This document shows, piece by piece, positions 45,589-55,432 of a DNA stretch of 64,000 nucleotides. The stretch is from Peptacetobacter sp. Its GTDB lineage: Bacteria > Bacillota > Clostridia > Peptostreptococcales > Peptostreptococcaceae. The stretch lies in the NCBI RefSeq assembly GCF_029264495.1, contig NZ_JARIBH010000030.1, positions 1 through 64,000 of the forward strand, read 5' to 3'. How positions within the stretch are numbered: the stretch's first letter is position 1; each line of letters opens with the position of its first letter. The translations under genes were made by a program, and so were the position numbers. The notes below the pieces were generated by a model. That model saw only the letters and a program-made list of their open reading frames with translations. It searched no databases and was not told where the DNA came from.

Positions 45589-47046
45589 ATGAAACTTGAT
45601 AATATACTAGAAGGAATAGAATTTCTATCAATAGTTGGAAATAAAAATATAGATATAAACGATATTCAATATGATTCAAGAAAAGTTGAAGAAGGAACTA
45701 TGTTTATATGTATAAAAGGATTTGTATCAGATGGTCATAAATTTATAGATTCTGCATATGAAAAAGGAGCAAGAGTATTTTTAATACAAGATGATGTAGA
45801 ATTTAAAAAAGATTGTACTTATATAAAGGTTGAAGATAGTAGAAAAACTATGGCTAAAGTTGCTGCAAATTTATGCGAACATCCATCAGATAAGTTTAAT
45901 GTTATTGGAGTAACTGGAACGAATGGGAAAACTAGTATTACTACATTTATAAATGAAATACTTAGAAATTGTGATAAAAAAGTTGGTCTTATAGGGACTA
46001 TAAAAATTTTTGATGGTGATAATGAAGTACCATCAAATTCAACAACACCAGAAAGTGTAGATTTACAGAAAATATTTAAAAAAATGTTGAATAATGGATG
46101 TGATTGTTGTGCTATGGAAGTTTCATCTCACTCATTAGAACTTAATAGAGTTGATGATACTAATTTTAAAATAGGTATATTTACAAATTTAACTCCAGAT
46201 CATCTAGATTTTCATAAAACTCTAGAAAACTATAGAAAAGCAAAAGAAAAATTATTCTATAAAACGACAGAAGCAAATATTATAAATATAGATGATGAAG
46301 GTGGTAAAAAAATATACGATAGTATAAAAAATTTAGATACTAAATGTCTTACATATGGAATAGAAAATAAAGCTGATTTTATGGCTAAAAATATAAAATC
46401 AGATGCATCTGGTGTAGCATATACACTTATAACACCGATGTATGAAGAAGAAATATTTATACCAGTTCCAGGAAAATTTACAGTATACAATACGTTAGCA
46501 GTAATAGCTGCCTGCGAAATGCTAGGAATAGATAAAAATGATTATTTAAAATCTCTTAGAAATACAGGAGGTGTTTCAGGTAGATTTGAAACAGTACCAA
46601 ATAATAAAGGAATAAGTGTAATAGTAGATTATGCACATACTCCTGATGCACTTGAAAATGTTCTTAAAACAGCTAGAGAATTTGTTGAAGGAGAATTGAT
46701 ATCTGTTTTTGGATGTGGAGGAGATAGAGATTCAGAAAAAAGACCTCTTATGGGTAAAATAGGTCAAAATCTTTCAGATAGATGTATAATAACTAGTGAT
46801 AATCCTAGAACAGAAAATCCTACATTAATAATAGAAGATATTTTAGATGGTCTTGATAAAAATAATAAAAATTATGAAGTAATAGAAGATAGAAAAGAAG
46901 CGATAAAAAAAGCTATTAAATCTTCTAAAAAAGGTGATGTCGTATTAATAGCAGGAAAAGGACATGAAAATTATCAAATTATAGGTAAAACAAAACACCA
47001 TTTTGATGATAAAGAGATAGCAAGAGAAGTTTTAGCATTAATATAA
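45589..47046 (+). CDS. murE: UDP-MurNAc-tripeptide synthetase, diaminopimelate type
   Basis: Cytosolic Mur ligase that adds the third residue of the peptidoglycan stem. The ATP loop GVTGTNGKTSITTF is near 107-120, with the central motif TPDHLDFH. SDNPRTENP (near 403) matches the DNPR signature of meso-diaminopimelate-adding MurE, rather than DNPA of lysine-adding enzymes. Length 485 is normal. Unusually it is isolated, about 16 kb away from rsmH and the start of a possible dcw cluster. The ribosome binding site is AGAAGGTG. Confidence 0.93.
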   Translation: MKLDNILEGIEFLSIVGNKNIDINDIQYDSRKVEEGTMFICIKGFVSDGHKFIDSAYEKGARVFLIQDDVEFKKDCTYIKVEDSRKTMAKVAANLCEHPSDKFNVIGVTGTNGKTSITTFINEILRNCDKKVGLIGTIKIFDGDNEVPSNSTTPESVDLQKIFKKMLNNGCDCCAMEVSSHSLELNRVDDTNFKIGIFTNLTPDHLDFHKTLENYRKAKEKLFYKTTEANIINIDDEGGKKIYDSIKNLDTKCLTYGIENKADFMAKNIKSDASGVAYTLITPMYEEEIFIPVPGKFTVYNTLAVIAACEMLGIDKNDYLKSLRNTGGVSGRFETVPNNKGISVIVDYAHTPDALENVLKTAREFVEGELISVFGCGGDRDSEKRPLMGKIGQNLSDRCIITSDNPRTENPTLIIEDILDGLDKNNKNYEVIEDRKEAIKKAIKSSKKGDVVLIAGKGHENYQIIGKTKHHFDDKEIAREVLALI

Positions 47047-47174
47047 TATATATTAACATTATAAAATTTTATTAATGTAAATTTGATGAAATTAATTAAT
47101 TATGTTATCATTATTTTGTAATGTTTGAATTTTAAATATTTTTTATAAATAAAAATAAGAAAGAGGTAAATAAA

Positions 47175-48185
47175 ATGGCGGTATTAGTAACAGGTGGTGC
47201 TGGTTATATTGGTAGTCACACATCAATAGAATTACTAGCAGAAGGATATGATGTTATAATAGCTGATAATTTTTGTAATAGTAACCCTATAGTTATAGAT
47301 AGAATAAAAGAATTATCAGGAAAAGATGTGATTTGCTATGAAGTAGATGTTAGAGACTTTGAAAAAATGGAAGAAATATTTAAAAATAATAAAATAGATT
47401 CTATAATACATTTTGCAGGTCTTAAAGCTGTTGGAGAATCTGTTGAAAAACCAATAGAATATTATAATAATAATTTAATATCTACACTTACAATATTTGA
47501 TTTAATGAAAAAATATGATGTTAAAAACTTTGTATTTAGTTCATCAGCTACTGTATATGGAGATCCTCATAAATGTCCTATATTAGAAGATTTTCCATTA
47601 TCAGTAACAAATCCATATGGTAGAACAAAACTAATGATAGAAGAAATGTTAAAAGATATAGCAAAAGTAGATGATACTATGAATATAGCTATACTTAGAT
47701 ATTTTAATCCAGTTGGGGCACACAAAAGTGGTAAAATAGGAGAAGAACCAAATGGAATTCCTAATAACTTAGTACCATATATAACTAAAGTTGCAATAGG
47801 GCAATTAAAAGAGGTTAGTGTGTTTGGTGATGATTATCCAACTGTAGATGGTACGGGAGTTAGAGATTATATACATGTTGTAGATTTAGCAAAAGGACAT
47901 GTAAAAGCAATAGATAAATTAAATGAAAAACCAGGTTTAGTTGTATATAACTTAGGAACTGGTGTTGGATACAGTGTTTTAGAAATGATAAAAATGTTCT
48001 CAGAAATAAGTGGAAGAGAAATTCCTTATAAAATAGTTGGAAGAAGAGCAGGAGATATAGCAGAATGTTATGCTGATCCTACAAAAGCAGAAAAAGAATT
48101 AGGATGGAAAGCAGAATATGGCTTAAAAGAGATGTGTGAAGACTCTTGGAGATGGCAAGAAAATAATCCGAATGGATATAATTAA
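47175..48185 (+). CDS. galE: UDP-glucose 4-epimerase
   Basis: NAD-dependent SDR epimerase interconverting UDP-glucose and UDP-galactose, possibly also the N-acetyl forms. The 336 residues have VTGGAGYIGSHTSIELL at the start, the catalytic FSSSATVYG and YGRTKLMIE (Tyr-x3-Lys), and LRYFNPVGAH. It sits between murE and a wall-anchored L,D-transpeptidase, so supply of sugar nucleotides for wall or surface polymers is a likely use. Confidence 0.95.
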   Translation: MAVLVTGGAGYIGSHTSIELLAEGYDVIIADNFCNSNPIVIDRIKELSGKDVICYEVDVRDFEKMEEIFKNNKIDSIIHFAGLKAVGESVEKPIEYYNNNLISTLTIFDLMKKYDVKNFVFSSSATVYGDPHKCPILEDFPLSVTNPYGRTKLMIEEMLKDIAKVDDTMNIAILRYFNPVGAHKSGKIGEEPNGIPNNLVPYITKVAIGQLKEVSVFGDDYPTVDGTGVRDYIHVVDLAKGHVKAIDKLNEKPGLVVYNLGTGVGYSVLEMIKMFSEISGREIPYKIVGRRAGDIAECYADPTKAEKELGWKAEYGLKEMCEDSWRWQENNPNGYN

Positions 48186-48242
48186 AAGCTTATAAATGAA
48201 ATTATAAGATAAATTAATGAAATTAGTAGGAGGAAATTGGTA

Positions 48243-50048
48243 ATGAAAAAGCTAATTAAAAAGTATTTTGCTATAATTATGTCTGTTTTTATGATTTTTT
48301 CGGTTGGCTTCCAAGACAATACAGTTGAAGCAGCTTCAAAACAGTTAATAATAGTTAATACAAAATATAATAAGTTATCATTTTATGAAAATGACAAGTT
48401 AGTAAGAAGATTTGATGTAGCATCAGGGAAACCGAGTACACCTACTCCAACAGGAAAAACAAGTGTGGCCAATAAAATAGTTAATAGACCATATTATTCA
48501 GGTGGAATCCCAGGAGGACATCCAAATAATCCTCTAGGAAATAGATGGATTGGAATTTTTGGTGGAAGCACTTATGCTATGCATGGAAATAACAAAGAAA
48601 GCTCTATAGGAAAACACGTTTCTGGTGGATGTATAAGAATGCATAATGCAGAAATAAGATGGTTATTCCCTAAAGTTAGAATAGGATGTACTGTACTAAT
48701 AGATTATAGTTCAAAAACTGATGAACAGATAGCTAAAAAATATGGAGTTTCATTTAAGACACCAATAAAAGCTGGCTGGAAAGTAGTTAATGGACAGAAA
48801 AAATATCTAAAAGAAAATGGTAAATATGCTACTAATGAATGGTTAACAATATCAGGTAAAAAATATCATTTCAATTCTAATAGTTTTGCAGATAGAGGAA
48901 TGCAGACAATATCAGGTAAAAAATATTACTTTGATAAAGAATGTGTAATGAAAACTGGTTGGATAACAGATAGTGGATTTAAATACTACTTTGATTCAAA
49001 TGGATCAGCTCATGTAGGATGGTTAGAATTAAATGGAAAAACATACTATTTTGACCAAACAGGAGCAATGGTAAAAGGAAATCAGACAATAGATGGAACA
49101 GAATATTCATTTAATGAAAATGGAGAAGCTGTTTCAAATTGGGAAACAGTAAAAGGAAATAACAGATATTCTACTGCTGCCGAAATAAGTAAAATGAACT
49201 ATTCAAATGGAGGAACAGTTGTTTTAGTAAATGGAAATGCAATAGTAGATGGAATAGCAGCTACACCACTTGCATCATCAGAAAATGCTTCAATACTATT
49301 AGCTGATAAAGATAGATTACCTTCAGAAACAGATAAAAGAATAAGAGAAATAGCACCACAAAAAATAATTATTGTTGGTGGAACAAATGCAGTTAGTACA
49401 GCATTAGAAAATAAAATATCTAAAGACTATGCAGTAAAAGTGGAAAGAATATCAGGAAAAGATAGATATGATACTTCATTTGAAATAGCAAAAAAATTAG
49501 CTGAAAATGGAGTGGCAATAGAAAAAGTATATGTAGTATCTGGTAAAGGTGAAGCAGATGCACTTTCTGTAGCATCAAAAGCAGGTGAAGAAAAACAACC
49601 AATTATACTTACAGATAAAGATTCTATAAATATGGATATGTTCAACTGGTTAAAAGAACAAAATCTTCAAGATGCATATTTTATAGGAGGAGATAGAGTA
49701 ATATCAAATAATGTTATAAATTCTGTAAATGATATAACAGTAAATGATGTATCAAAAAATAGAATATCTGGAAGTAATAGAGAAGAAACAAATGCAAAAG
49801 TTATAGAAGTATTATATAAAGAAGGATATGATACAATATTTGCGGCTAAATCTAATGTTTTAATAGATGCACTTTCAGCAGGTCCTATTGCAGCACAGAG
49901 AAATTGTCCTGTAGTTTTAGTTAATTCAAGAGGGCTTGTAGAATCTCAAAAAAGAGTTTTAAGTGGATCTTATGCAGATAGTTTATATCAAATTGGTGGA
50001 GGCGTTTCATTTAAAGGAATGAGCCAAATAAATTCTATGATAAAATAG
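48243..50048 (+). CDS. Secreted L,D-transpeptidase (YkuD) with choline-binding-type repeats and CWB2 repeats
   Basis: Makes 3-3 peptidoglycan crosslinks or attaches other groups to the stem peptide outside the cell. A signal peptide (1-30, VEA) precedes the YkuD domain (34-155) with His114 (MHGNN) and catalytic Cys130 (SGGCIRMHN). Residues 175-300 carry aromatic repeats (GW, KKYYF, TYYF). Residues 305-601 carry three CWB2 repeats (RISGKDRYDTS, RISGSNREETNA). Two kinds of wall-binding module in one protein is unusual. The chosen start is ATG 48243 with AGGAGG 9 nt upstream; the track begins at a TTG inside that spacer. Confidence 0.92.
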   Translation: MKKLIKKYFAIIMSVFMIFSVGFQDNTVEAASKQLIIVNTKYNKLSFYENDKLVRRFDVASGKPSTPTPTGKTSVANKIVNRPYYSGGIPGGHPNNPLGNRWIGIFGGSTYAMHGNNKESSIGKHVSGGCIRMHNAEIRWLFPKVRIGCTVLIDYSSKTDEQIAKKYGVSFKTPIKAGWKVVNGQKKYLKENGKYATNEWLTISGKKYHFNSNSFADRGMQTISGKKYYFDKECVMKTGWITDSGFKYYFDSNGSAHVGWLELNGKTYYFDQTGAMVKGNQTIDGTEYSFNENGEAVSNWETVKGNNRYSTAAEISKMNYSNGGTVVLVNGNAIVDGIAATPLASSENASILLADKDRLPSETDKRIREIAPQKIIIVGGTNAVSTALENKISKDYAVKVERISGKDRYDTSFEIAKKLAENGVAIEKVYVVSGKGEADALSVASKAGEEKQPIILTDKDSINMDMFNWLKEQNLQDAYFIGGDRVISNNVINSVNDITVNDVSKNRISGSNREETNAKVIEVLYKEGYDTIFAAKSNVLIDALSAGPIAAQRNCPVVLVNSRGLVESQKRVLSGSYADSLYQIGGGVSFKGMSQINSMIK

Positions 50049-50087
50049 TTATAAAAATATAGAATAATATTTTAAATAGAGTATTTA

Positions 50088-50146
50088 AAAAGCAGTTTTC
50101 TATTTATAGTTATCAATTGACTATATAGGAAACTGCTTTCTTTATT
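50088..50146 (+). terminator. Rho-independent terminator
   Basis: AAAGCAGTTTTCTAT / ATAGGAAACTGCTTT imperfect stem with a T-rich tail. Confidence 0.8.
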
Positions 50147-50229
50147 TTAATATATTCTTATTATTTATAAATAAAAATAGTATAAAAAAATATTTCTCAG
50201 CCTAATTGTTTATTTTTTAAATATACCCT

Positions 50230-50258
50230 TTGAAAAATTCATTTAAATCTGATAAAAT
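50230..50258 (+). promoter_or_regulatory. Promoter of brnQ
   Basis: TTGAAA, 17-nt spacer, TAAAAT. Confidence 0.65.
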
Positions 50259-50309
50259 AACAATATAATAAAACAGAATAGTCAGAAAAATCAAAAAAGG
50301 AGGGTTTAT

Positions 50310-51593
50310 ATGAAGAAAAAAACAAATGATATACTTATTGTAGGATTTGCTTTGTTTTCAATGTTCTTTGGTGCAGGAAATTTACTTTTCCCACCGTATT
50401 TAGGAATGGTATCTGGGAAAAATTGGTTCATATCATTTTTAGGATTTATAATAGCCGATGCAGGATTATCACTTTTAGTTATAGTAGTAGCAGCAAAAAA
50501 TAAAGGAATATTAGATGAAATTTTAATAAGAGGTGGTAAAAAATTAGCTAGATTTATAGGTTGTGCCTCTATACTGTGTATAGGCCCATTTTTAGCTATA
50601 CCAAGAACAGCAGCAACAACATTTGAGATGAGTGTTTTACCTTTTGCACCTAATTCTAATACTTTAGTTTCTGTTATTTTTTCAATTATATTCTTTGGAA
50701 TAACATATGCTCTTACAATAAGGGCAACAAAAGTAATAGATATTATAGGAAAAATTTTAACACCAATACTAATAATATCTTTATTAGCACTTATAGTAAA
50801 AGGAATAATAACTCCAATAGGGCCAATAAGTTCAACTAGTATGATAGATAGAAGTTTGTTTAGTGAAGGTATATCTCAAGGATATTTAACTATGGATGCT
50901 TTGGGTTCTGCTGCAATGGCAAGTATAATGATAAGTACAATAGTATCAAAAGGATATAATGATCCTAAAGAACAAATATCTATGACAATAAAAGCTGGAT
51001 TAGTGTCAGGACTTGCTTTAGCTGTAGTATACGGAGGTTTAACGTATTTAGGAGCTACATTATCTACTATGCACGATTTAAATACATCACAGGCACTTTT
51101 AGTAGTAGCTGCTACAGAAGGAATATTTGGAGCTCCAGGAAAAATTCTACTAGCTATAATGGTATTATTTGCATGCTTGACAACATCTATAGGACTTACA
51201 TCGTCAGCAGCTAAGTATTTTTCAGATATATCAAATGGTAGATTATCTTATGAAAAAATAGTTACAGCTATATGTATATTTAGTGCAATTGTATCTAATT
51301 TTGGAGTAAGTACAATAATAAAATTTTCGATACCAGTACTTCAAACAATTTATCCTGTTATGATAATACTTGTAGTTTTAACTATATTTACTAAAAAAAT
51401 AAAAAATGATAACACTTTTAAAGGTGCAGCTTATTTTGTATTTGTATTTAGTATATTATCAGTATTAAATTCTTTAACAGGAGTATTTAAATTTGTGACT
51501 TTAGTACCATTAGCTTCATTAGGATTTGGATGGATTATACCAGGAATAGTAGGAGCTATATTGGGAAGTTTTATAAAAACTAGAAAAATATAA
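50310..51593 (+). CDS. brnQ: Branched-chain amino acid transport system II carrier protein
   Basis: Sodium- or proton-coupled importer of leucine, isoleucine and valine in the cytoplasmic membrane. The 427 residues have about 12 helices, with the family opening FALFSMFFGAGNLLFPPYLG and the segment IPRTAATTFEMS. AGGAGGG precedes the ATG. It supplies Stickland-type substrates, in line with the peptide uptake genes elsewhere. It has its own promoter and terminator. Confidence 0.95.
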   Translation: MKKKTNDILIVGFALFSMFFGAGNLLFPPYLGMVSGKNWFISFLGFIIADAGLSLLVIVVAAKNKGILDEILIRGGKKLARFIGCASILCIGPFLAIPRTAATTFEMSVLPFAPNSNTLVSVIFSIIFFGITYALTIRATKVIDIIGKILTPILIISLLALIVKGIITPIGPISSTSMIDRSLFSEGISQGYLTMDALGSAAMASIMISTIVSKGYNDPKEQISMTIKAGLVSGLALAVVYGGLTYLGATLSTMHDLNTSQALLVVAATEGIFGAPGKILLAIMVLFACLTTSIGLTSSAAKYFSDISNGRLSYEKIVTAICIFSAIVSNFGVSTIIKFSIPVLQTIYPVMIILVVLTIFTKKIKNDNTFKGAAYFVFVFSILSVLNSLTGVFKFVTLVPLASLGFGWIIPGIVGAILGSFIKTRKI

Positions 51594-51599
51594 AGTATA

Positions 51600-51648
51600 A
51601 AATAAAAGTATGTTTTAGATTATCTAGATATACTTTTATTTTTTTTAT
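51600..51648 (+). terminator. Rho-independent terminator
   Basis: AATAAAAGTAT / ATACTTTTATT stem and a T tract. Confidence 0.87.
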
Positions 51649-51695
51649 ACTAAACATTTAATATTGTTTTAAATTAAGTTTTAATGTTTTTTTTC

Positions 51696-51725
51696 TTGAA
51701 ATATGATAAACTAAATAGGTATATT
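51696..51725 (+). promoter_or_regulatory. Promoter of the DUF3798 gene pair
   Basis: TTGAAA, 18-nt spacer, TATATT. The spacer contains CTAAATAGG, also present in the repeat upstream of PFOR. Confidence 0.5.
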
Positions 51726-51788
51726 ATTTATGTATAAAAAATTTAAAATATAATCTATTTTATTATTAGATAGAGAGGGGAAATATAG

Positions 51789-52922
51789 ATGTTAAAAAAG
51801 ACTATAGTGCGGATAATTTCTTTTTGTATGATAGTTGGAATGGCGGGTTGTTCAAAAAATGATAAAAAAAATACTGCTAATCTTACAGATAGTTATGCTC
51901 AAATAATGTTAGTTAGACCTGAATCTGTAAAACTTGAAAAAAACTTCTTGGAAGGAAACTCTAAAGTAAAAGAAGTTATTTTACCTAAAAATTATGATAA
52001 AAATATAGAGAAAACTATTGAAGAAATAGCATCATTTGCTGATAATGATAAAGTTAAAAGTATAATTATATGTTCTGATAAAGATGGTTTATTACCAGTT
52101 TTTTCAAAAATAAATAAAAAGAATGATTCTATTATGACTGTTGCAGCTGGAATAGAGGAAATGCAGAATAAAGAAAAGAGAAATGAAGTAGAAACAGATG
52201 AATTTGTAACAATGGGTTTTAATCCAACAGACACAGATAATAATATTAATGCTATAAGAATGGCAAAAATTATGGGCTCTAAAGTTTTTGTAAATTATTT
52301 AGATAGTTTTTCTGAAAATGATATAGAATTACAGAATAAAAATAAAGATATGCAAAGTGAATGTAATAGAAATAATTTAAAATATATAGAAGTAAAAATA
52401 CCTAATATGAAGAATGAAGATGATTATAAAACTGCTTTAGAATTTATAAAAAAAGATGCAATTGAAAAGAAAAAAACTTATGGCGAAGATGTAAGTTTAT
52501 ATGGAAGTAGAGATATTATGGATAGAGGGTGTATTGAGGCGGCTTTAGAAAATAGATTAATGGTACCTAACATACATTCTATAGATAGCACAAAACTTTA
52601 TAGTGATATATTGGATATAAATATAAAATCAAGTGAAAGTGATGATTACAAAAAAATAAATGATGAAATTTCTAAAAAGTTAAAATCATTAAATATGGAA
52701 GCTAGATTGGCAGGAACAGAGATTCCTGAAAAAACTTTTTGTGTTGAAGTAGCAGTAGATACTATGACAAGACTATTTAGTGAAAAAACAGATGAAGCTA
52801 TTGTTTTTGGAGAAATGCAAAAAAATATAAAAGAAAAAACAGGAATATTAGCTGAATATAAAAAGGTAAGATATGATAAGAATTTCTTTAAAGTAGTTGA
52901 AATGTATCCTATACTATATTAG
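51789..52922 (+). CDS. DUF3798 lipoprotein, periplasmic-binding-protein-like (first of two)
   Basis: Lipoprotein of 377 residues; the lipobox is VGMAGC (Cys21). The body resembles DUF3798 proteins, which have a two-lobed periplasmic-binding-protein-like fold and no firmly known ligand. Supporting segments are SIIICSDKDGLLPVF, NINAIRMAKIMGSKVFVNY and RLAGTEIPEKTFCVEVAVDTMTR. No ABC transporter genes accompany it. It lies 10 nt before a divergent paralogue, so they form an operon. GAGAGGGG precedes the ATG. Confidence 0.8.
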   Translation: MLKKTIVRIISFCMIVGMAGCSKNDKKNTANLTDSYAQIMLVRPESVKLEKNFLEGNSKVKEVILPKNYDKNIEKTIEEIASFADNDKVKSIIICSDKDGLLPVFSKINKKNDSIMTVAAGIEEMQNKEKRNEVETDEFVTMGFNPTDTDNNINAIRMAKIMGSKVFVNYLDSFSENDIELQNKNKDMQSECNRNNLKYIEVKIPNMKNEDDYKTALEFIKKDAIEKKKTYGEDVSLYGSRDIMDRGCIEAALENRLMVPNIHSIDSTKLYSDILDINIKSSESDDYKKINDEISKKLKSLNMEARLAGTEIPEKTFCVEVAVDTMTRLFSEKTDEAIVFGEMQKNIKEKTGILAEYKKVRYDKNFFKVVEMYPILY

Positions 52923-52932
52923 GGGGTGTAGA

Positions 52933-54081
52933 ATGGTGAAGAAAGTAGTTTCGCTTATTTTATTGTTATCAATAGTATCGTTATCTTTGGTTGGATGTGA
53001 AACAAAAGAAGATAAAAGTACAAAAATAGCTATTGTAACTGAAAATAAAAATGAAGATTATAATAATTATATGTCTGCAAATTATATTAAGAATATATAC
53101 AAACAAAATAATAAAAGCAATATAGTGAATGATGAAATTATACACATGATAATGCCTAATGAATTTGTAAATAATACAAAAGAGTCAGAAAAATTTATCA
53201 AAAAAATAATAAACAATAAAGATTTAAATGGAGTTGTATTTGCATCGGATAAAAAAGGAATAGTTGATTATACAAAAAAAATTAAAAAATCTAGAAAAGA
53301 TATGGTTGTTATAGGAGCAGATTTAAATGCTACAGAAAAAGAATTAGCAAAAAATCTAGATCTTAGTTATATTTCTAATACAAATTTAAATGGGAAAAAT
53401 ACTGTAGAACTTGCAAAAGAAATGGGTGCAGAATCATTTATAATATACTATTCAGAAAAAGATTTAAAAGATAAACCTAATTTTAGAAAAAAAATATCTG
53501 AGATAGAGAGTGAATGTAAGGTTCAAGATATTAAATTAGAAAAAATTAAAGTTAAAGATATTAATACTAAAAAAGATGAATATGAAGTTAAAAAATTTAT
53601 AAGTGAAAATATAAATAATCAAATATATAAATATGGAAAAGAAATAAATTTATTTGGAACAAATAATATTATAGATGATGTTATTTTAAAAAGAGCAATA
53701 AAAAGTAAACTTATAGTAGCTGAATCTAGTGATATCTGTATGACTGAAGATTTAAAAGATTTATTTAGAGTAATAAGAAATACAGTATATTTAGGAGATT
53801 ATAAAAGTTATTCTAGAAGTATAAGTGATAGAAGTTCAAAGTATGAAATGAGAGGTAGATTAGGCGGAATTACAATGCCAAATAAAAGATTTACTGTATA
53901 TGCAGCTGTTGATACAGCTATAGCTATAGTTGAAAATGATATGGATATAAAAAAAGCATACAAACCGGTATTTTTAGAAAAAAATATAGATGAAAAAGAA
54001 GGAATTACAGCTTCTTTTGAAAGTATAAATAAAAAATATCCATCTGTAAAGGTTGTAACAATAGATCAACTTATATATTAA
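52933..54081 (+). CDS. DUF3798 lipoprotein, periplasmic-binding-protein-like (second of two)
   Basis: Paralogue of the preceding gene, 382 residues from ATG 52933 (AGGGGG upstream; the track start at 52897 overlaps the upstream coding end). The lipobox is LSLVGC. It shares the layout GVVFASDKKGIVDYTKK, TVELAKEMGAESFIIYYSEKD and RLGGITMPNKRFTVYAAVDTA, and both proteins end in a similar short C-terminus (QLIY and PILY). Sequence is strongly diverged, so the copies may bind different ligands. The ligand and any membrane partner are unknown. Confidence 0.8.
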   Translation: MVKKVVSLILLLSIVSLSLVGCETKEDKSTKIAIVTENKNEDYNNYMSANYIKNIYKQNNKSNIVNDEIIHMIMPNEFVNNTKESEKFIKKIINNKDLNGVVFASDKKGIVDYTKKIKKSRKDMVVIGADLNATEKELAKNLDLSYISNTNLNGKNTVELAKEMGAESFIIYYSEKDLKDKPNFRKKISEIESECKVQDIKLEKIKVKDINTKKDEYEVKKFISENINNQIYKYGKEINLFGTNNIIDDVILKRAIKSKLIVAESSDICMTEDLKDLFRVIRNTVYLGDYKSYSRSISDRSSKYEMRGRLGGITMPNKRFTVYAAVDTAIAIVENDMDIKKAYKPVFLEKNIDEKEGITASFESINKKYPSVKVVTIDQLIY

Positions 54082-54103
54082 AATAGAATAAATATTGTAA
54101 TAA

Positions 54104-54140
54104 AAAGGACTTTTATATTAATGTAAAAGTCCTTTTTTTT
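54104..54140 (+). terminator. Rho-independent terminator
   Basis: AAAAAGGACTTTTA / TAAAAGTCCTTTTT stem with a T tract. Confidence 0.93.
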
Positions 54141-54267
54141 ATCAAAAAAAATAAAGAAATAAAAAATGAAAAATGAAAAATGATTTTCAAATATATATAT
54201 CAAAATAAATGAGAAAAAGCAGTTTTACTTTAATTAATAACAAAAAGATATAACAAAAGAATGATTA

Positions 54268-54321
54268 AAAAATCAGAAAATTAAATGATTTCTTGACAAA
54301 TGAAAAATTAAAGTTTATTAT
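54268..54321 (+). promoter_or_regulatory. asnA promoter with possible CodY half-conserved box
   Basis: TTGACA (54293-54298), 17-nt spacer, TATTAT (54316-54321), a near-ideal promoter. AAAAATCAGAAAATT at 54268-54282 matches 12 of 15 CodY positions just upstream of the -35. No T-box leader is seen. Confidence 0.6.
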
Positions 54322-54368
54322 ATTAAAAATCGAAAAATTCAAAAAGAAAGTTTAGAGGAGTATAAGTT

Positions 54369-55373
54369 ATGGCATTAAAATTACCAAAAGATTATAAAGA
54401 TAAATTAGATATAATGGAAACCCAAATAGCAATAAAAAAATTAAAAGATTACTTTGAATTAAGACTTAGTAGAGAACTTAATTTAAGCAGAGTTTCCTCA
54501 CCACTTTTTGTTTTACCAGAAACCGGTATGAATGATAACCTAAATGGTGTAGAAAAAGCTGTTAATTTTAATGTGCCATTTTTAGATAAAAATGCAGAGA
54601 TAGTACAATCTCTTGCAAAATGGAAAAGAATGGCATTAAAAAGATATGGCTTCACGTCAGGTTCTGGATTATATACTGATATGAATGCAATAAGAAAAGA
54701 TGAAGAATTAGATAATTTACACTCCTTATATGTAGACCAGTGGGACTGGGAATTAGTTATAAATAAAGAAGAAAGAAATATAGAAACACTTAAAGATATA
54801 GTAGAAAAACTTTATAGAGTATTTAAAGATACAGAGGTATTTGTATGTTCTCTTTATCCACATATTTCAGAAATTCTTCCCGAAAAAATAACATTTTTTA
54901 CATCTCAGGAATTATTGGATAAATATCCTGAATTTTCGGCTAAAGAAAGAGAAAATAAAGCGGTAAAGGAATATGGTGCTGTATTTATAATGCAGATTGG
55001 AAAGATACTTTCAAATGGAGAAAAGCATGATGGTAGAAGTCCTGATTATGACGATTGGGATTTAAATGGAGATATACTTTTCTATAATCCTATTTTAGAT
55101 GAAGCTATAGAATTATCATCTATGGGAATAAGAGTTGATGAAGAAAGTTTAGATAGACAGTTAACTTTAGCTGGATGTGATGATAGAAGAGAATTAGACT
55201 ATCATAGAATGCTTTTAAATGGTGAATTGCCTTATACTATAGGTGGAGGTATCGGACAATCTAGAATATGTATGTACTACTTAGAAAAAGCACATATTGG
55301 AGAGGTACAAGTTGGAATTTGGCCTGAAGATATGATTAAAGAATGTGAAAAAGTTGGTATAAAATTATTATAA
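54369..55373 (+). CDS. asnA: Aspartate-ammonia ligase (asparagine synthetase A)
   Basis: Makes asparagine from aspartate, ammonia and ATP through an aspartyl-AMP intermediate; it is related to class II aminoacyl-tRNA synthetases. The 334-residue length is typical. Motifs include SPLFVLPETGMNDNLNGVE, KWKRMALKRYG, DMNAIRKDEELDNLHSLYVDQWDWE, and the C-terminal LPYTIGGGIGQSR that corresponds to class II motif 3. GAGGAG precedes the start. It is monocistronic with a strong promoter. Confidence 0.97.
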   Translation: MALKLPKDYKDKLDIMETQIAIKKLKDYFELRLSRELNLSRVSSPLFVLPETGMNDNLNGVEKAVNFNVPFLDKNAEIVQSLAKWKRMALKRYGFTSGSGLYTDMNAIRKDEELDNLHSLYVDQWDWELVINKEERNIETLKDIVEKLYRVFKDTEVFVCSLYPHISEILPEKITFFTSQELLDKYPEFSAKERENKAVKEYGAVFIMQIGKILSNGEKHDGRSPDYDDWDLNGDILFYNPILDEAIELSSMGIRVDEESLDRQLTLAGCDDRRELDYHRMLLNGELPYTIGGGIGQSRICMYYLEKAHIGEVQVGIWPEDMIKECEKVGIKLL

Positions 55374-55432
55374 ATGCAAAATACTAGAAAATTTATAGTA
55401 AATAGATTATAAATAAATCTTTATAGAAATAT

